A stretch of 64,000 bases of DNA from Polyodon spathula (taxonomy: Eukaryota; Chordata; Actinopteri; Acipenseriformes; Polyodontidae). The DNA lies in assembly GCF_017654505.1 (NCBI RefSeq), contig NC_054536.1, forward strand, positions 30,455,970 through 30,519,969, read 5' to 3'. Below the pieces are notes generated by a model. That model saw only the letters and a list, made by a program, of their open reading frames with translations. It made no database searches and was not told the DNA's origin. Positions 1 through 10,989 of the stretch are shown piece by piece. Numbering within the stretch: position 1 is the stretch's first letter; each line of letters starts with the position of its first letter. A program made the position numbers and the translations under genes.

Positions 1-1334
1 GTGTTTAGCCATCACGCTTATTTCAGAAACCATTTTAGGACTGTTACTGCCTTTCAAACTTACGCTGTTGTTGTCAAATGACATATTTTTTACAAATATG
101 GCAGCCACCTGATAAACAAAATATATATTTTGGACTATAATACTGGTACATTTTACCATCATATTTGGTCCGGCATAGAAAAAAAACAACAAAAAACAAT
201 CGAAAACAAAACGACAACAACACTGCCGTCATACCAGTGGTTTAACTACCCCTTTGTGGAAGCGTTTTGAATATAAAATATAGTCCTGGGCCAGGTTATT
301 TGAAAGTTCAATTTTCATTCAGTGTTTCATTAGCATATTTATTTTCTAGACTTATTCACATCGGGTACTGCTATCCTGTATGTAGTCCAAGTTCTGTGAT
401 GTAAATTGCTGAGTGTTGAATCTTTATAGATGGAAATTTCTCTTCTGAGTACTATGCATTATATTTTATTTCAGTTTGACTGCCAATACGAATGCCTTTA
501 CCTCCTCCACCTCGCATCACACCCCCCACGGTGAACACAGCTTGTAGTGAATATCTGAAGCCTTGTTTGTTGCACATGCGTTGTACTTCTGTAAAAATCT
601 TTCTTCTTCCCGCAAGCCTCTGGTAAAGTCCTGACATTTTTTTTTTTTTTTTTTTTTTTGCCTCTCCATATTAAGGTACCCTTTTCTCTAGCATACTTAA
701 GCACTTTTTCCTTATCAGTAAACCGGAGAAATGTAACTGTAATCGCTATAAGCCACATTGCTTTGTATTTCTGTTATTGCCACTTTAATGTTAGAAACGT
801 CCTCTGCAACTTTGTGAATTATGCATTGCAGGTTTTCATTCATACTGCATATTTATTTTAGCAGTTCCCCTTCTCCCACTCCACCATCTTCTTTAGAATG
901 AGTAAGATATATCAGATTGTTACGGATTTAGTTTGCAGTGTTACAGCGCTTTCAGTTTCCTCCTCTCTGCGCCATCATGTGACTCTTGAGACTCCTGTAA
1001 TGGGTAGCTTGATGACATATTATTATTTATTTAGCTGCTGCCTTTATCCAAAGTGACCCTGTAACAGGGGAGATCTGTGCTGGCTATCTAACGCACGCAT
1101 GATTCTGCAGGAGGAGGTCGGCAGCCCAGCAGGATCCACCTGTCAATAATGGCAGTGACATGTGAGAGTGTGTTGTCCCTCCCTCTCCCTCTCTGGTCAA
1201 CCCCACAGAGTATAGTGAGGGAATAGCAAAGCAGCACCTTTTATTTTGTAGTTTTGATTACAGTGTTTTATGTTACTTTTTCTTTGTGCATTTTGTTTTG
1301 ATTATTATTTCGGGCACCTGTGTGTGCGCCACAA
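1..1334. other. non-coding, no gene seen
   Basis: I see no exon with a coherent reading frame here. The stretch holds a poly-T tract at about 638-659, and open frames across it are artefacts of that tract. The sequence just left of 1335 is the flank into which the piggyBac-like element inserted, ending in TTAA. Confidence 0.6.
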
Positions 1335-2267
1335 TTAACACTAGAACCGCCATGCTGATCAGCTTGACCCATTTTGCATTTAAAATGTTAATTACTCTTC
1401 CGTTGTAAATCGTATGTACATGTTCGTTTTTTGACTTTTCTTAAACATATTAATTAAATATCCTGACAGCGTTTGATAGCTAGAATCGCTAAAATGATAG
1501 TTATAAACAGTTCTACCAAGAACCGCCACATGGGTCAATGTGACCCATGCATTACAATACATGTTTTTTTTTTAAATGGTATTTTATTATTTTTGTAAAT
1601 GCAGCAAACAAGACACCTCCTCCTCCTCCTAGCACACATGTTTTTTTTTTTTTTTTAATTTCAATCCTTTGTAGACTGACTACGAGGCAGAGATTGCTAT
1701 GATTGTGGCTTTGTCAAGATACCATCAGTGAAAGCCTAGTTGCTTATTTTTCAGTGTATCTGGGAGACAACAATCCTTCATTTTGTTCCACAAATGCAAC
1801 TGAGAATATATCAGAAGGAAATATTTAATCTTGAAAGTAGTCAGTTTGATTGGAATATGGCAAGATGTACTCAGATGCATACAGCAAACTGAAATGACAG
1901 GTAGGATAACAACTTATGTGCCTTATATGAAATGTATTTTATATATTATTTTTAGAAAAAAAAACATTTCCGTTATAGAGGTTTGTATGTACCATTTTGC
2001 AAGACTCTGACTATTTTGTGCTATCCCAAAGACTGAGGCAGAAACAGAAGTGGTGAACCAAAAGGTGAGATTTTATTTACAAGGGAAACAGAAATAAAGA
2101 ACAAACCAAATATAAACACAAAATAAAAGTATAACCCAGTTCTGGGCACTAACTCGCTTCTGGAGCCCTCACTATTTATTATGGTATGGCTAATCCATAC
2201 CATAATACAAAAATGCACACACACACCCGTATGGCACTTAATTCCCATAGAGTTTCACTTTAACTCC

Positions 2268-2567
2268 TCAGGTAAGGGCACTGTCTTTCTCTAGTTCCTT
2301 CACCAGTTTAAAAGATTTTTCTGTCTCCACAGTCCACTTTACCTTGTTTGGCGCTGACTTTATTCGATCTGTCAAAGGAGCTGTGATGGATGAAAAATCT
2401 TGTATGAACCAACGGTAATACCTGGCTAAGCCTAGAAATGCCTTAATCTGTTTTTTATTTTGTGGAACTGGCCATTCTTTGATAGCTTCGACCTTGCTAA
2501 TTTGAGGTTTTACTATGCCCCCACCCACGATATACCCTATTTGGCCTCTGACAATCCAAAAAAACAT
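2268..2567 (-). pseudogene. RT thumb/connection of the Gmr1-like element, truncated before RNase H
   Basis: Another frame continues the same element: KEWPVPQNKKQIKAFLGLAR, then YYRWFIQDFSSITAPL, which is the conserved segment after the RT palm in Gypsy elements. The piece ends at a stop at about 2268, just where the RNase H domain should begin. The catalytic residues of RNase H are therefore absent. It overlaps the preceding frame by about 70 bases, which places a frameshift at 2497-2567. Confidence 0.8.
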
Positions 2568-3609
2568 TTTTTTCTGGATTAGCTGTTAGTGAGGCTTCTC
2601 TTAGACTTTGTACAACTGCTTGTACCCTATCCAAATGTTGCTCCCATGTTTCTGAGCATATCACAATGTCGTCTATGTACGCTGATGCATATTCTACATG
2701 GGGTCTCAGTACTTTGTCCTTTAACCTTTGGGATGATGCTGGGGCTCCATGAAGGCCAAAGGGCATTACTTTATAATGAAACAGCCCCCGGGGTGTTGAA
2801 AATACAGTTTTCTCCTTAGACTCCTGGCTTAATGGAATTTGCCAATAACCATTAGTTAAATCTAATGTTGTTAGATATTTAGGTTTACCCAACCTCTCAA
2901 TTAATTCATCCACCCTTGGCACTGCATATGCGTCAAACTTTGATATATTATTGAACTGCCTGAAATCATTGCAAAACCTCCAAGTGCCATTAGGTTTCCC
3001 CACCATAACAATTGGGCTATTCCATGGGCTGGACGATTCCTCAATTACATTTAACTTTAACATGGTTTCTATTTCTTTTTGTACATCAATCAGTTTAGCC
3101 TCGGGTATGCAATATGGCCTTACTTTTACTTGTACTCCAGGGGGTGTGATTATTTCTTCCTGGGTGGCGATCGTTCTTCCTAGAAACTGGGAAAACACTT
3201 CTTGATTTCTTTTAACTAGCTCTTTCACTTCTTTCATCTTTTCTAATGACATTTCTGTCCTCATATTTACAGGTTTCTCATTTATTTCACTGGTGTGTAT
3301 GATTAATACTTCGCGGTTTACCCATGGTTTTAACAGATTGATGTGATACAACTGTTCCAGCTTGCGTTTATTAGGTTGACTTATCTTATAATCCACTGGC
3401 CCTATGGCTTCGATGACCTCATATGGGCCTTGCCAATGAGTAAACAGTTTGCTTTCGGGGGTGGGAACCAAAACCATGACTCTATCGTCTGGATTAAAAG
3501 AGCGTTGCTTTGCAGTTTTGTTATCATTAGCAGCTTGTCTAGTTTGCACCTGTCTCAGGTGTTCCTGTACAATGGGGCTTACTTTTTCAGTACGATCCTG
3601 TAATTTCAT
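2497..3609 (-). CDS. Gypsy integrase C-terminus joined to reverse transcriptase
   Basis: This is the longest open frame in the window (370 codons). Residues about 40-100 form the integrase C-terminal region (FTHWQGPYEVIEAIGP, then YHINLLKPW), typical of Gypsy integrase GPF/GPY modules. After a linker of roughly 40 residues comes the RT: the N-terminal motif (LNVIEESSSPWNSPIVMV), then FCNDFRQFN, LDLTNGYWQIPL, VMPFGLHGAP, and the active site AYIDDIVI, which is intact. Integrase tail and RT are continuous in one frame with no stop, so the IN-RT order is original and not a rearrangement of fragments. The frame breaks near 2500-2567, within the RT thumb. RT copies element RNA into DNA; this copy is probably dead because its neighbours are broken. 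Confidence 0.9.
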   Translation of the reverse strand: MKLQDRTEKVSPIVQEHLRQVQTRQAANDNKTAKQRSFNPDDRVMVLVPTPESKLFTHWQGPYEVIEAIGPVDYKISQPNKRKLEQLYHINLLKPWVNREVLIIHTSEINEKPVNMRTEMSLEKMKEVKELVKRNQEVFSQFLGRTIATQEEIITPPGVQVKVRPYCIPEAKLIDVQKEIETMLKLNVIEESSSPWNSPIVMVGKPNGTWRFCNDFRQFNNISKFDAYAVPRVDELIERLGKPKYLTTLDLTNGYWQIPLSQESKEKTVFSTPRGLFHYKVMPFGLHGAPASSQRLKDKVLRPHVEYASAYIDDIVICSETWEQHLDRVQAVVQSLREASLTANPEKNVFLDCQRPNRVYRGWGHSKTSN

Positions 3610-3779
3610 AACATAATCAACTACATTTTTACCTTTTGGTGTTTGCTCTTCCCAGGTCTCTTTTGTAATATCAAGAATGCCCTTTGGGTGTCTCCCATAT
3701 AAAAGGCGAAAACCCCGGTCGATGATTGTGGGACTTCCCTTATGGCAAACATGAGATATGGTAGCAATAGATCCTAATC

Positions 3780-4592
3780 TTTACTGTCATAATTAATTAC
3801 TTTTCTTAGCATTGATTTTAACGTCTTATTAAATCATTCGACTAATCCGTCCTTTGTGGATGGTAAATCGAGGTATGTATGGGTTTTATATGCAGTGTGT
3901 TACATAATTCTTTCATTAATGAATTTATAAATGGTGTGCCCTGGTCTGTTAATATTTACTTTGGGATCCCCACTCTTGTAAATATCTGTACCAGCTCCTT
4001 AGCAATAGTTTTAGATGCAATATTTCTTAAAGGAATATCTTCTGGATAGCGTGTAGCATAGTCCATAATTACTAGAATATACTCGTGCCCTCGAGCTGAT
4101 TTGCTCAAGGACCCTACAAGATCCATAGCAATTCTTTCAAATGGGATGTCAATTATGGGCATAGACTCTAGGGGCGCTCTTAAATGTGGTCGGGGACTAG
4201 CCTTTTGGCATTTTGGGCAGGATTTGCAAAACTGTTCTACATTCTTTTGGATCCCTAACCAATTGAATCTTTGTAGGATGCGCTGTAGTGTCTTCTCCCC
4301 CCCCAAGTGAGCTCTTAATAAATGGTTGTGTGCTAATCTCAACCCTAACCCTAACCCTAACTGTATTCCTAAGCTGGTGTGGTATCAGTAATTGTTCTAC
4401 ATGATTTTCATTAATAATTGTATTTCTGTAAAGTAAATCATTTTTTACCATAAAGTGTTCCTGTGGATTAACTATCGTGTTTTTCACTGGTGTTCCATTT
4501 ACTGATAACACTTGTTGTTTTATGTTTACTAACGTCGGGTCATTTTTTTTGTGCCCGGGCAAACTGTTCGCTGTCTGGAGAAAAGGATTCAT
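3780..4592 (-). pseudogene. Gypsy integrase (zinc finger and catalytic core), frameshifted
   Basis: The integrase is recognisable in two overlapping frames (4592-4197 and 4342-3956) and then a third (about 3956-3790). The H2C2 zinc finger is visible as HNHLLRAHLGG followed by CKSCPKCQKA. The catalytic core follows with MDLVGSL (first Asp), TDQGTPF (second Asp) and a FNKTLKSMLRK stretch just after the expected Glu, where the frame shifts again and a stop appears. By family role it would join retroelement cDNA to host DNA. The switch between the first two frames coincides with a (CCCTAA)n tract at 4341-4361. It is upstream of RT on the same strand, not downstream as in most Gypsy elements. Confidence 0.85.
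4341..4361. repeat. interstitial telomeric repeat tract inside the integrase
   Basis: Three and a half tandem copies of AACCCT (TTAGGG on the minus strand) interrupt the integrase coding sequence just upstream of the zinc finger. In the minus frame it reads as a meaningless Val-Arg repeat, and the two integrase reading frames meet here. Confidence 0.9.
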
Positions 4593-4657
4593 TTCAGTTA
4601 CTTACTTCCTTCTTTGTTTCTATCAATGGTACGGGTGCACTTGTTTCCGTTAATATG

Positions 4658-5035
4658 TCATCTAATGTACATTGCATTGCCACCCCTTTCCAGACTTGTT
4701 TTGTACTCTGTGTAACAAATACCTGCGTGACTGGAGCCCCTCTCCTTTTCTATCTCTGACGCTGAATATTTTTCGGGTAAAATGTTCCTAAAAAAACATT
4801 CTGAATTGGCAAAGGGGAACATTTTTACTACACTCTCTGGTGACTCTATGTCTGTCTCTCGTTTTGTCTCAGGATTAAATAATTCCTTGTTCAATTGCAC
4901 CAGGTCTTCAAACCCGGGGAAATCTCTACCGAGAATTACTGGGTGAGGCAACCTGGGGATTACCCCTACTCTCATCTCTTGTTTTACTTCCCCATGAACT
5001 ATAATAACCTGAGTAGTAGCTCTCAGACTAATCAC
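4658..5035 (-). pseudogene. Gypsy retroelement aspartic-protease-like region
   Basis: This 125-codon open stretch lies upstream of integrase in the Gmr1-like element. Around residues 10-35 it has a beta-rich segment followed by PVILGRDFPG, which resembles the conserved ILG(R)D motif in the C-terminal part of retropepsins of Gypsy elements. The catalytic D-T/S-G triplet is not visible in this open piece, and gag is not recognisable further upstream. The tail (residues 60-125) looks like the linker toward integrase but I see no motif in it. Role by family: cleavage of the Gag-Pol polyprotein. It is non-functional here because the downstream frames are broken. Confidence 0.5.
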
Positions 5036-5883
5036 TCCATAGACAGTGGGTACAGGAATGTTTTTACTATGTTTTCATAACCCTACTTAAAACAAACCAG
5101 TACACCTACTTGTCCTTTCCATGTTGTCTTTTCTTTGTTTCCATTTGTAACACACAGGCCCTCACTGCCATACCACTTCTACTGTTGCTGCAAAACACTC
5201 CCCTTTATATTTCCCAGAATCCCTCCGTTACAATCCCCTGAGTTCCAGGAACTAGGGAAATTGTTGTCTTTTTTGAGTGGTGGCCATTTTATAAAATCCT
5301 GTGACAAACAGTATAGTTATCTTTGTCCTTTAACAAAAATCCCCACTATTTCTATAGGGACTAACACCCGATCACTATTTATCACACAGTTTACACATGT
5401 TTACACAATAGTGTTCAATGGAACTGCGTCTGTGTTTACAACCCAGCTCCTGGATGCAGGCACAGTCAGCTGACAGACCCATACACTCCTCCATAGAGTA
5501 CAATGCAGCCATCATATCGGTAGTAGTCTTATGTTTCATTTTTATGTAGTATTAGAAACAATTTTGGTTTCATAGTTTTGTGTGTACATATACCCGTTTA
5601 CACCTGTGCACAGGTACATGTACATACCCGTTTCTTTTGAGATGTATATTTTATTATATATTTTCACTGTTTGTAGTCATGCTTTATATGCGCTCATTTT
5701 AAAATTCAAGCCTTTTTTGTTTACTTTTCCATTTAAATACAGTATATCTGCGATGCAAACGTTAGATATGATGTTCATGAATAAAACTTTTAAGTTGTGT
5801 CCGATAGTATGTCTTTCATTTTCATAACGAAGCAGTTTAAAATTGATGGGTCAAAGTGACCCATGTGGCGGGTCTAGTATTAA

Positions 5884-7560
5884 ACTACCAACCTTTTACG
5901 ATTTCTGTGTTTGGGTTGAGCTTTAAGGCAGTGCCACCTTGTGGTTTAAATAAATCGGTGCAGCTGAGAGGTGTTCAAATAAAGCTCCTGTCTCCGGTGT
6001 CAGTGAATTCCCCACACCCTTCCACAGACCCATATATTTATTAGTTATTGATAGTTATTTATTTATTTTGCTTCAGTCTCAAATAACTCAAGATATGTAA
6101 ATACATAGACAATAGTATTTGTAATGTGAGATTTATACAACACACAGGAATTAGGGCTAAGTCTATTTGAATATGAACGGAATGAAAAAACGAAACTAGA
6201 TTTATACTGTATAACGAGAGCAAGCAGCTGAAGCTGCTTCTGCATTAAATAAATCTATACTGTTGGTACAAAGGTATCTTCTATTCCGTAATAATAAATA
6301 AAAAGAAGTATTTAAAATAATTTGTGAATTTAACAAAGACAATAGACTTCAAAAATACTATTATTCAATTTCTCCATCTTTTTTTGTGGACCCGTGTGAT
6401 GTAACAATGTTGGACACCAATGTGGAATACGTAGAGTTAAACAGATTCCTGCATCAAGCCAGTATTACAAAGACACAAAATAAATAAATAAATAAACTTT
6501 GGTGATTGTCGTAAAATACAAGATTACGGTATTAATGAAAAATATAGACTTTAGGAGTCACTCCTTCAAACCAGGGTTAATAAATGTATGGAATGGTCAG
6601 CCAGTGTGGGTCAGAGAGGCTCAAACACTGGGAAGCCGTTCGAGAAGCACTTCGCCTCCTGGGGGAAAAGGATGGCCATGCGGCTGAGAAAAGGAGCAAG
6701 CCTGGAAGGACCACACTGACAATCCTCTTCTTGACTTACAGTGTTGTTTCTTCTTCTGTCTCTTTTAATATGCTGCTCATCGTGAATTTTACTGGCTGTC
6801 CATATTATATTAACAATTCATAAAGTGAACACTTTCATTAAATTTGTTCAGATTAGTTCCTTGCGCTTCTTTGTTGTGTGGTCTGTTTTGTTCTGGTTAC
6901 AATACAAATACAGCCTTCATTTATGAAAGGCTAAAAGAGAAAAACTATTGTTTCAGTTTCATTACTGAAGTTGATCCCAGATATGTTGTATTGGACTTTC
7001 TCTTTTTTCCAACTTTCTATAATGATTCTCAAACCAAAACTACTACCTCTTTATACAATAAAAAAACAGCAGGCAAACAGAGAAACCTCAATCTACTAAG
7101 ACTATGTCAATCCTCAGCAGCTTGTCTACCATGAAATCTGTTTCTTCTGAGTATCATAGAGAAAGGAGATTTGCAGGTTGACAGTGTATTAATGTTTTCT
7201 TTGTGGTGGGTCACTGGCTGAGGAAGAGCTAATGCCTCGAGGGTCGTGCTGAGCAGATCCTGGACTGAGTCTAAAAGGACCCCTTGCTGCACAGCTTGAC
7301 AGATGGGCTTGTTTCTGAAATGATGTATGAATCCTGTATTCACATTTAGCAAGACATCAGGCAGGACACACACACACACAAAAGAGACTAAATCATTGAA
7401 ATGGAAAGGTGGTGCTGGTGCACAAATAAACTGTCACATTAGAGTGCCCCACTGTTTTCTTAATCAGCTCTCGCTGTGTATGATTTGTGGCAGATACTTT
7501 GTAGTACAATTCTTTACCGTGGCAGTGCTTGATTTTATTCCCTGGTGTTCAAGCTATGTA
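5884..7560. other. non-coding, no gene seen
   Basis: AT-rich intergenic sequence to the right of the piggyBac-like element. Short open frames have no recognisable motif and no plausible splice sites or coding bias. A short CA tract lies at about 7369-7380. Confidence 0.6.
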
Positions 7561-7564
7561 GAGC

Positions 7565-7584
7565 CTCTCTCTCTCTCACACACA

Positions 7585-7632
<48 letters not shown>
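7565..7632. repeat. CT/CA microsatellite
   Basis: Tandem CT dinucleotides interrupted by a short CA run. It generates an open frame with a Ser-Leu repeat that is not a gene. Confidence 0.95.
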
Positions 7633-7734
7633 TGCATGTTGGTCCACAGCTATCCGTTACAGGCTACCTGTAAATTCTGGCCTGTATTTTACTCAAGAAA
7701 GCCCACCTTGAATCCTTAAAGTTTCGCCTTAAAG

Positions 7735-8572
7735 TATGCAAAAAAATACTCAGGAGATTTTGTAGCCACGTGGCAAAAAGTTTTGTGGTCTGACGAAACT
7801 AAAATGCAACTTTTTGGCCTAAATGCAAAGCGTTATGTTTATCACCCAAAGAACACCATTCCTACTGTGAAGCATGGTGGTGGCAGCATCATGTTATCGG
7901 GATGTTTCTTATCGGCAGGGACTGGGGCACTTGTCAGGATAGAAGGGAAAATGAATGGAGCAGAGGTACAGAAAAGTCCTTGAGAAAAACCTGCTGCCCT
8001 CTGCAAGACAGCTGAAACTGGGACGGAAGTTCACCTTTCAGCATGACAACAACCCAAAGCACACAGACAAAGATACACTGGAGTGGCTAAGGAACAATAA
8101 GGTAAATGTCCTTGAGTGACCCAGTCAGAGCCCCGATCTAAATCCAATCGAAAATTTGTGTCATGACTTGAAGATTGCTGTCCATCAACGTACCCCAAGG
8201 AACCTGACAAAGCCTGAACAGTTTTGTAAAGCAGAATGGTCAAATATTGTCAAATCCAGGTGTGCAAAGTTGGTAGAGACCTATCCCAACAGACTCACAG
8301 CTGTAATTGCTGCCAAAGGTGCTTCCACCAAGTATTAACTCAGGGGGGGGTGGAGACTTATCCAATTATGATCTTTCAGTTTTGTATTTTTAATATATAA
8401 TCTTTTTCTCAATAAATACTTGTTTCCCCTTAACAGTGTGGAGTATGGTGTGTAGATAAGTGGAAAAAAATCCTCATTTAAATGCATTAAACTCTGAGGC
8501 ACTGACAAGACAAAATGTGAAAAAAGTTCAAGGGGTTGTAAACTTTCTAGAGGCACTGTATATATTCATATG
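7735..8572 (+). mobile_element. Tc1/mariner element, 5'-truncated, degenerate transposase
   Basis: The C-terminal catalytic half of a Tc1-type DDE transposase can be followed on the plus strand through several frames. The first Asp is in [11 protein letters not shown] (about 7780), followed by [16 protein letters not shown]. The second Asp is in QHDNNPKHT (about 8040), and the third acidic position follows SPDLNPIEN (about 8130). The N-terminal helix-turn-helix half and the left inverted repeat are missing. The right terminus reads GGGGTTGTAAACTTTCTAG up to about 8572, typical of Tc1 ends next to a TA. Frameshifts and stops show it is dead. Confidence 0.85.
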
Positions 8573-9990
8573 TTCAGTGTAACTTTTGAATACACCTGAA
8601 TATGAATGTAGTTTTGATGGCAAGATAGAAGGTATTGTGGTAACACCCTAGATCATTAATAGTAAAATATTGATCATACATAGCTAAAGGCGTGTCTTGA
8701 GATAGTATTCAAATACATGTTTACTTGTCTCGAGATAAAGGATTTATGTTACAATTACTTTATCATAGCTTTTATCACTACAGTATTGCCACAGGACCCT
8801 GCTGTAAAAGTGGTTTAAGGGATAATAACAAAAAAAAACCTTATGAAAAGAATTTGTCCTGTTCATTGGTAATGTGGATTATCATTTTTCAGAACCCTAA
8901 AATGTCTATTTCCACCCCAGTTGAATGGGTTGCTTTATCGCTGAACTATATGCTAGAGGGAGCTTTGGCTGTTCACTGTGTACATTATTTTCCCTGTGTG
9001 TGAGTGTATGTATGTGTAGGGGCAAAGACAAGTGCAAATGCAAAAGGTCTGATCTATCAGATAAGAGCCCAGGAGCTCAGGCTGCAAAATCCATACCCTC
9101 TATGAGCCGAACAGTCACAATCTGTTTGTATTGTGTCAATAGTTTTATTTGAAACAATTTGCTCTTATCAAAACCAGAGGGAATGCAGGAGTTCAGCCCC
9201 CCAGCACTGGATCAATTGGCATCTGCTCAGACACCCAGCTTTGCTCAATCTGCCCCACGATGAAGGAGAATTCAGATGACACTGACAGATGAAGTTAAGG
9301 CTTTCTCCTGACAAACAGTGGTGATCTGACACCAGCTGACATTGACACGAATCATGAGAACTGATGATGACACACTACATAACTAACCTGTCATTGTCCA
9401 CACTTCCAACTAATGGGCTGACAATTGCAGCCGGGCGCATCACCACGTCGAGTGCTGATTCAGCAGCGTAAAAGAGTGCCGCGTGATGACATTTACCACC
9501 TGTCAGGGTGGCTGAGATGGATCGGAGGTTTGGGTACTGTAGGGGTTCCACACTCTGATTATGTGGGAGTGGGAGCAGTTTTGTGCTGTGCAGGGGAGCA
9601 GTTTTTCTCTCAGTACACCTGTTTTAGGGTTCTGGGTGGGCACTCAGCATGGATAGCTGAAACTGTAAAGTCCACCCTGATCCTAGAACAGTTTTGGTAC
9701 ACTGGATTTAACCAGTTTGAGGTGTCTGTTTCAATGGTCTTGGTGCACAAGACTAAGGTAGCTTGTATTACACTTTCATACTAAGAGTGTCTCAATACAC
9801 ATTGCTGTGATGGTTCTGGTAGGCTGCTATAATTAATTATTAACAACATCAAATGGACATTAATAATGAAGTGTTTGCTAAAAGGTAAACCTTAAATAAG
9901 ATACTATACTGCAATCATTTAACATCCCTGTGTGCTTTATGAATTTTGCAAATCCACTGCACCTAGTGCTGCTAATCTCCTAAACCATTT
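8573..9990. other. non-coding, no gene seen
   Basis: No recognisable domain or splice-bounded open frame. The 119-codon open frame at 9425-9784 has no motif I recognise and its base composition is that of its surroundings, so I do not call it a gene. Confidence 0.5.
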
Positions 9991-10570
9991 CAACTTGCAA
10001 CTTCATATTTTGTGTGTTGTGGAAACTCTGAGGGCTAAAGCTAATGACACTCCTCACATTGACCTGTAACCTAATATTGTCACCATATTGAGGTCATGTG
10101 AGTTTTTGGTTTCTGGAAGACCTAAGGCTCTGAAATCTAGTGATTGTGAACCATTCCAGAACTTTTATCTTCGTTTTCTTCAAGAATTCCAGAGTTGATT
10201 TAGCAGTATGCTTTGGGTCGTTGTCGTGTTAAAAGATAAACTGTCTACAATTCAGCCTATGAGCAGATGGTATCATTGTACTCTGTAGAATGTTTTGATA
10301 CATGGCTGCATTCATTCAATCTTCAATCACATGAATGTCTCCAGTCCCTGAACTGCTAAAACACCCCCATATCATGACCGAACCACCTCTGTGTTTAACT
10401 GTAGTACAATTTTTTCTTCATTAGAGGATTTTCTTTTTTTTTCTATAAACATACTGTCATCAATTTTGTGGGAAAATTTATAATTTAGTCACATTGGACC
10501 AGATCATTTTGTTGAAGAATGCTTCAGATTCCTATGCATATTTCTTGGCATATTTATTTTGGACGTCCAC
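9990..10570 (-). mobile_element. Tc1/mariner transposase remnant (minus strand)
   Basis: Reading the minus strand from about 10560, fragments of a Tc1-like transposase appear in order: MIWSNVTK near 10500, [20 protein letters not shown] near 10370, AAMYQNILQS near 10300, then [19 protein letters not shown] near 10220. This is the usual order of the catalytic domain. Many stops and indels interrupt it. The distal piece at 10055-10105 is also found, in the opposite orientation, at 60125-60175. Confidence 0.8.
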
Positions 10571-10989
10571 TTCTTTCAAGCATTTCAGTTGAATTTGTTC
10601 TCTGGTACAGACATCCCGGGAAAACTGGGATTGTCCCAATGGTCAGCAGCCTTCATTTTTTATCCTAGTCTGAAACAGTAAAATTGTTAAATCATCTCAG
10701 TTTTCCTATTGTATTCAAATTTTGTTGAAAGTACAAAACAGTATCAGTGTGTGTCACAAGTTAATAGCAGAGTAATGTATTAGGTTGTGATAGTGCCATT
10801 CATAAAACATAAAAAGCCAATAAACAATCTCATGCATTATGTGTATACAACATGTTTAAAGGGAAATAGCTGATCTATGTTTTCTAATCTGGCTTTTTGT
10901 ACATTTTATATGCTTTGATTAGGGAACAATAGAAATAAAACAATGAGTTGTTATGGTCTGCAATAAATCCACCCTTTGTTTAATTTTTT

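Larger units (their letters stand above)
2020..5510 (-). mobile_element. Ty3/Gypsy retrotransposon, Gmr1-like domain order, degenerate
   Basis: Read on the minus strand from 5035 down to 2268, the element shows a protease-like piece, an integrase (zinc finger, core, C-terminal region), then reverse transcriptase and the start of the RT-RNase H connection. Integrase before RT is the reverse of ordinary Gypsy order and matches the Gmr1-like group described in fish and other deuterostomes. The frame is broken at least at about 4340, 3610-3955 and 2500-2567, and RNase H is lost beyond 2268. I could not find a pair of long terminal repeats: 2020-2267 and 5040-5510 are AT-rich non-coding flanks that may hold LTR remnants, so the outer limits are approximate. 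It sits inside the piggyBac-like shell. Confidence 0.75.
1335..5883. mobile_element. piggyBac-like DNA transposon shell, interrupted by a Gypsy element
   Basis: Both ends are flanked by TTAA (1335-1338 and 5880-5883), the invariant target-site duplication of piggyBac-family elements. The ends are inverted: the left begins CACTAGAACCGCCA and the right, read from the other strand, begins TACTAGACCCGCCACATG. Each end has a subterminal palindrome built on GGGTCA...TGACCC (about 1528-1549 and 5847-5866). I see no piggyBac transposase in the remaining left (about 1339-2000) or right (about 5500-5880) portions, so this is a non-autonomous or gutted copy. The 3-kb interior is a minus-strand Ty3/Gypsy element, which must have inserted later. 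Family assignment rests on TTAA plus the end shape, not on a protein. Confidence 0.7.

Noticed and set aside
9425..9784. 119-codon plus-strand open frame
   Set aside because: No motif, no splice context, composition like the surrounding non-coding DNA.
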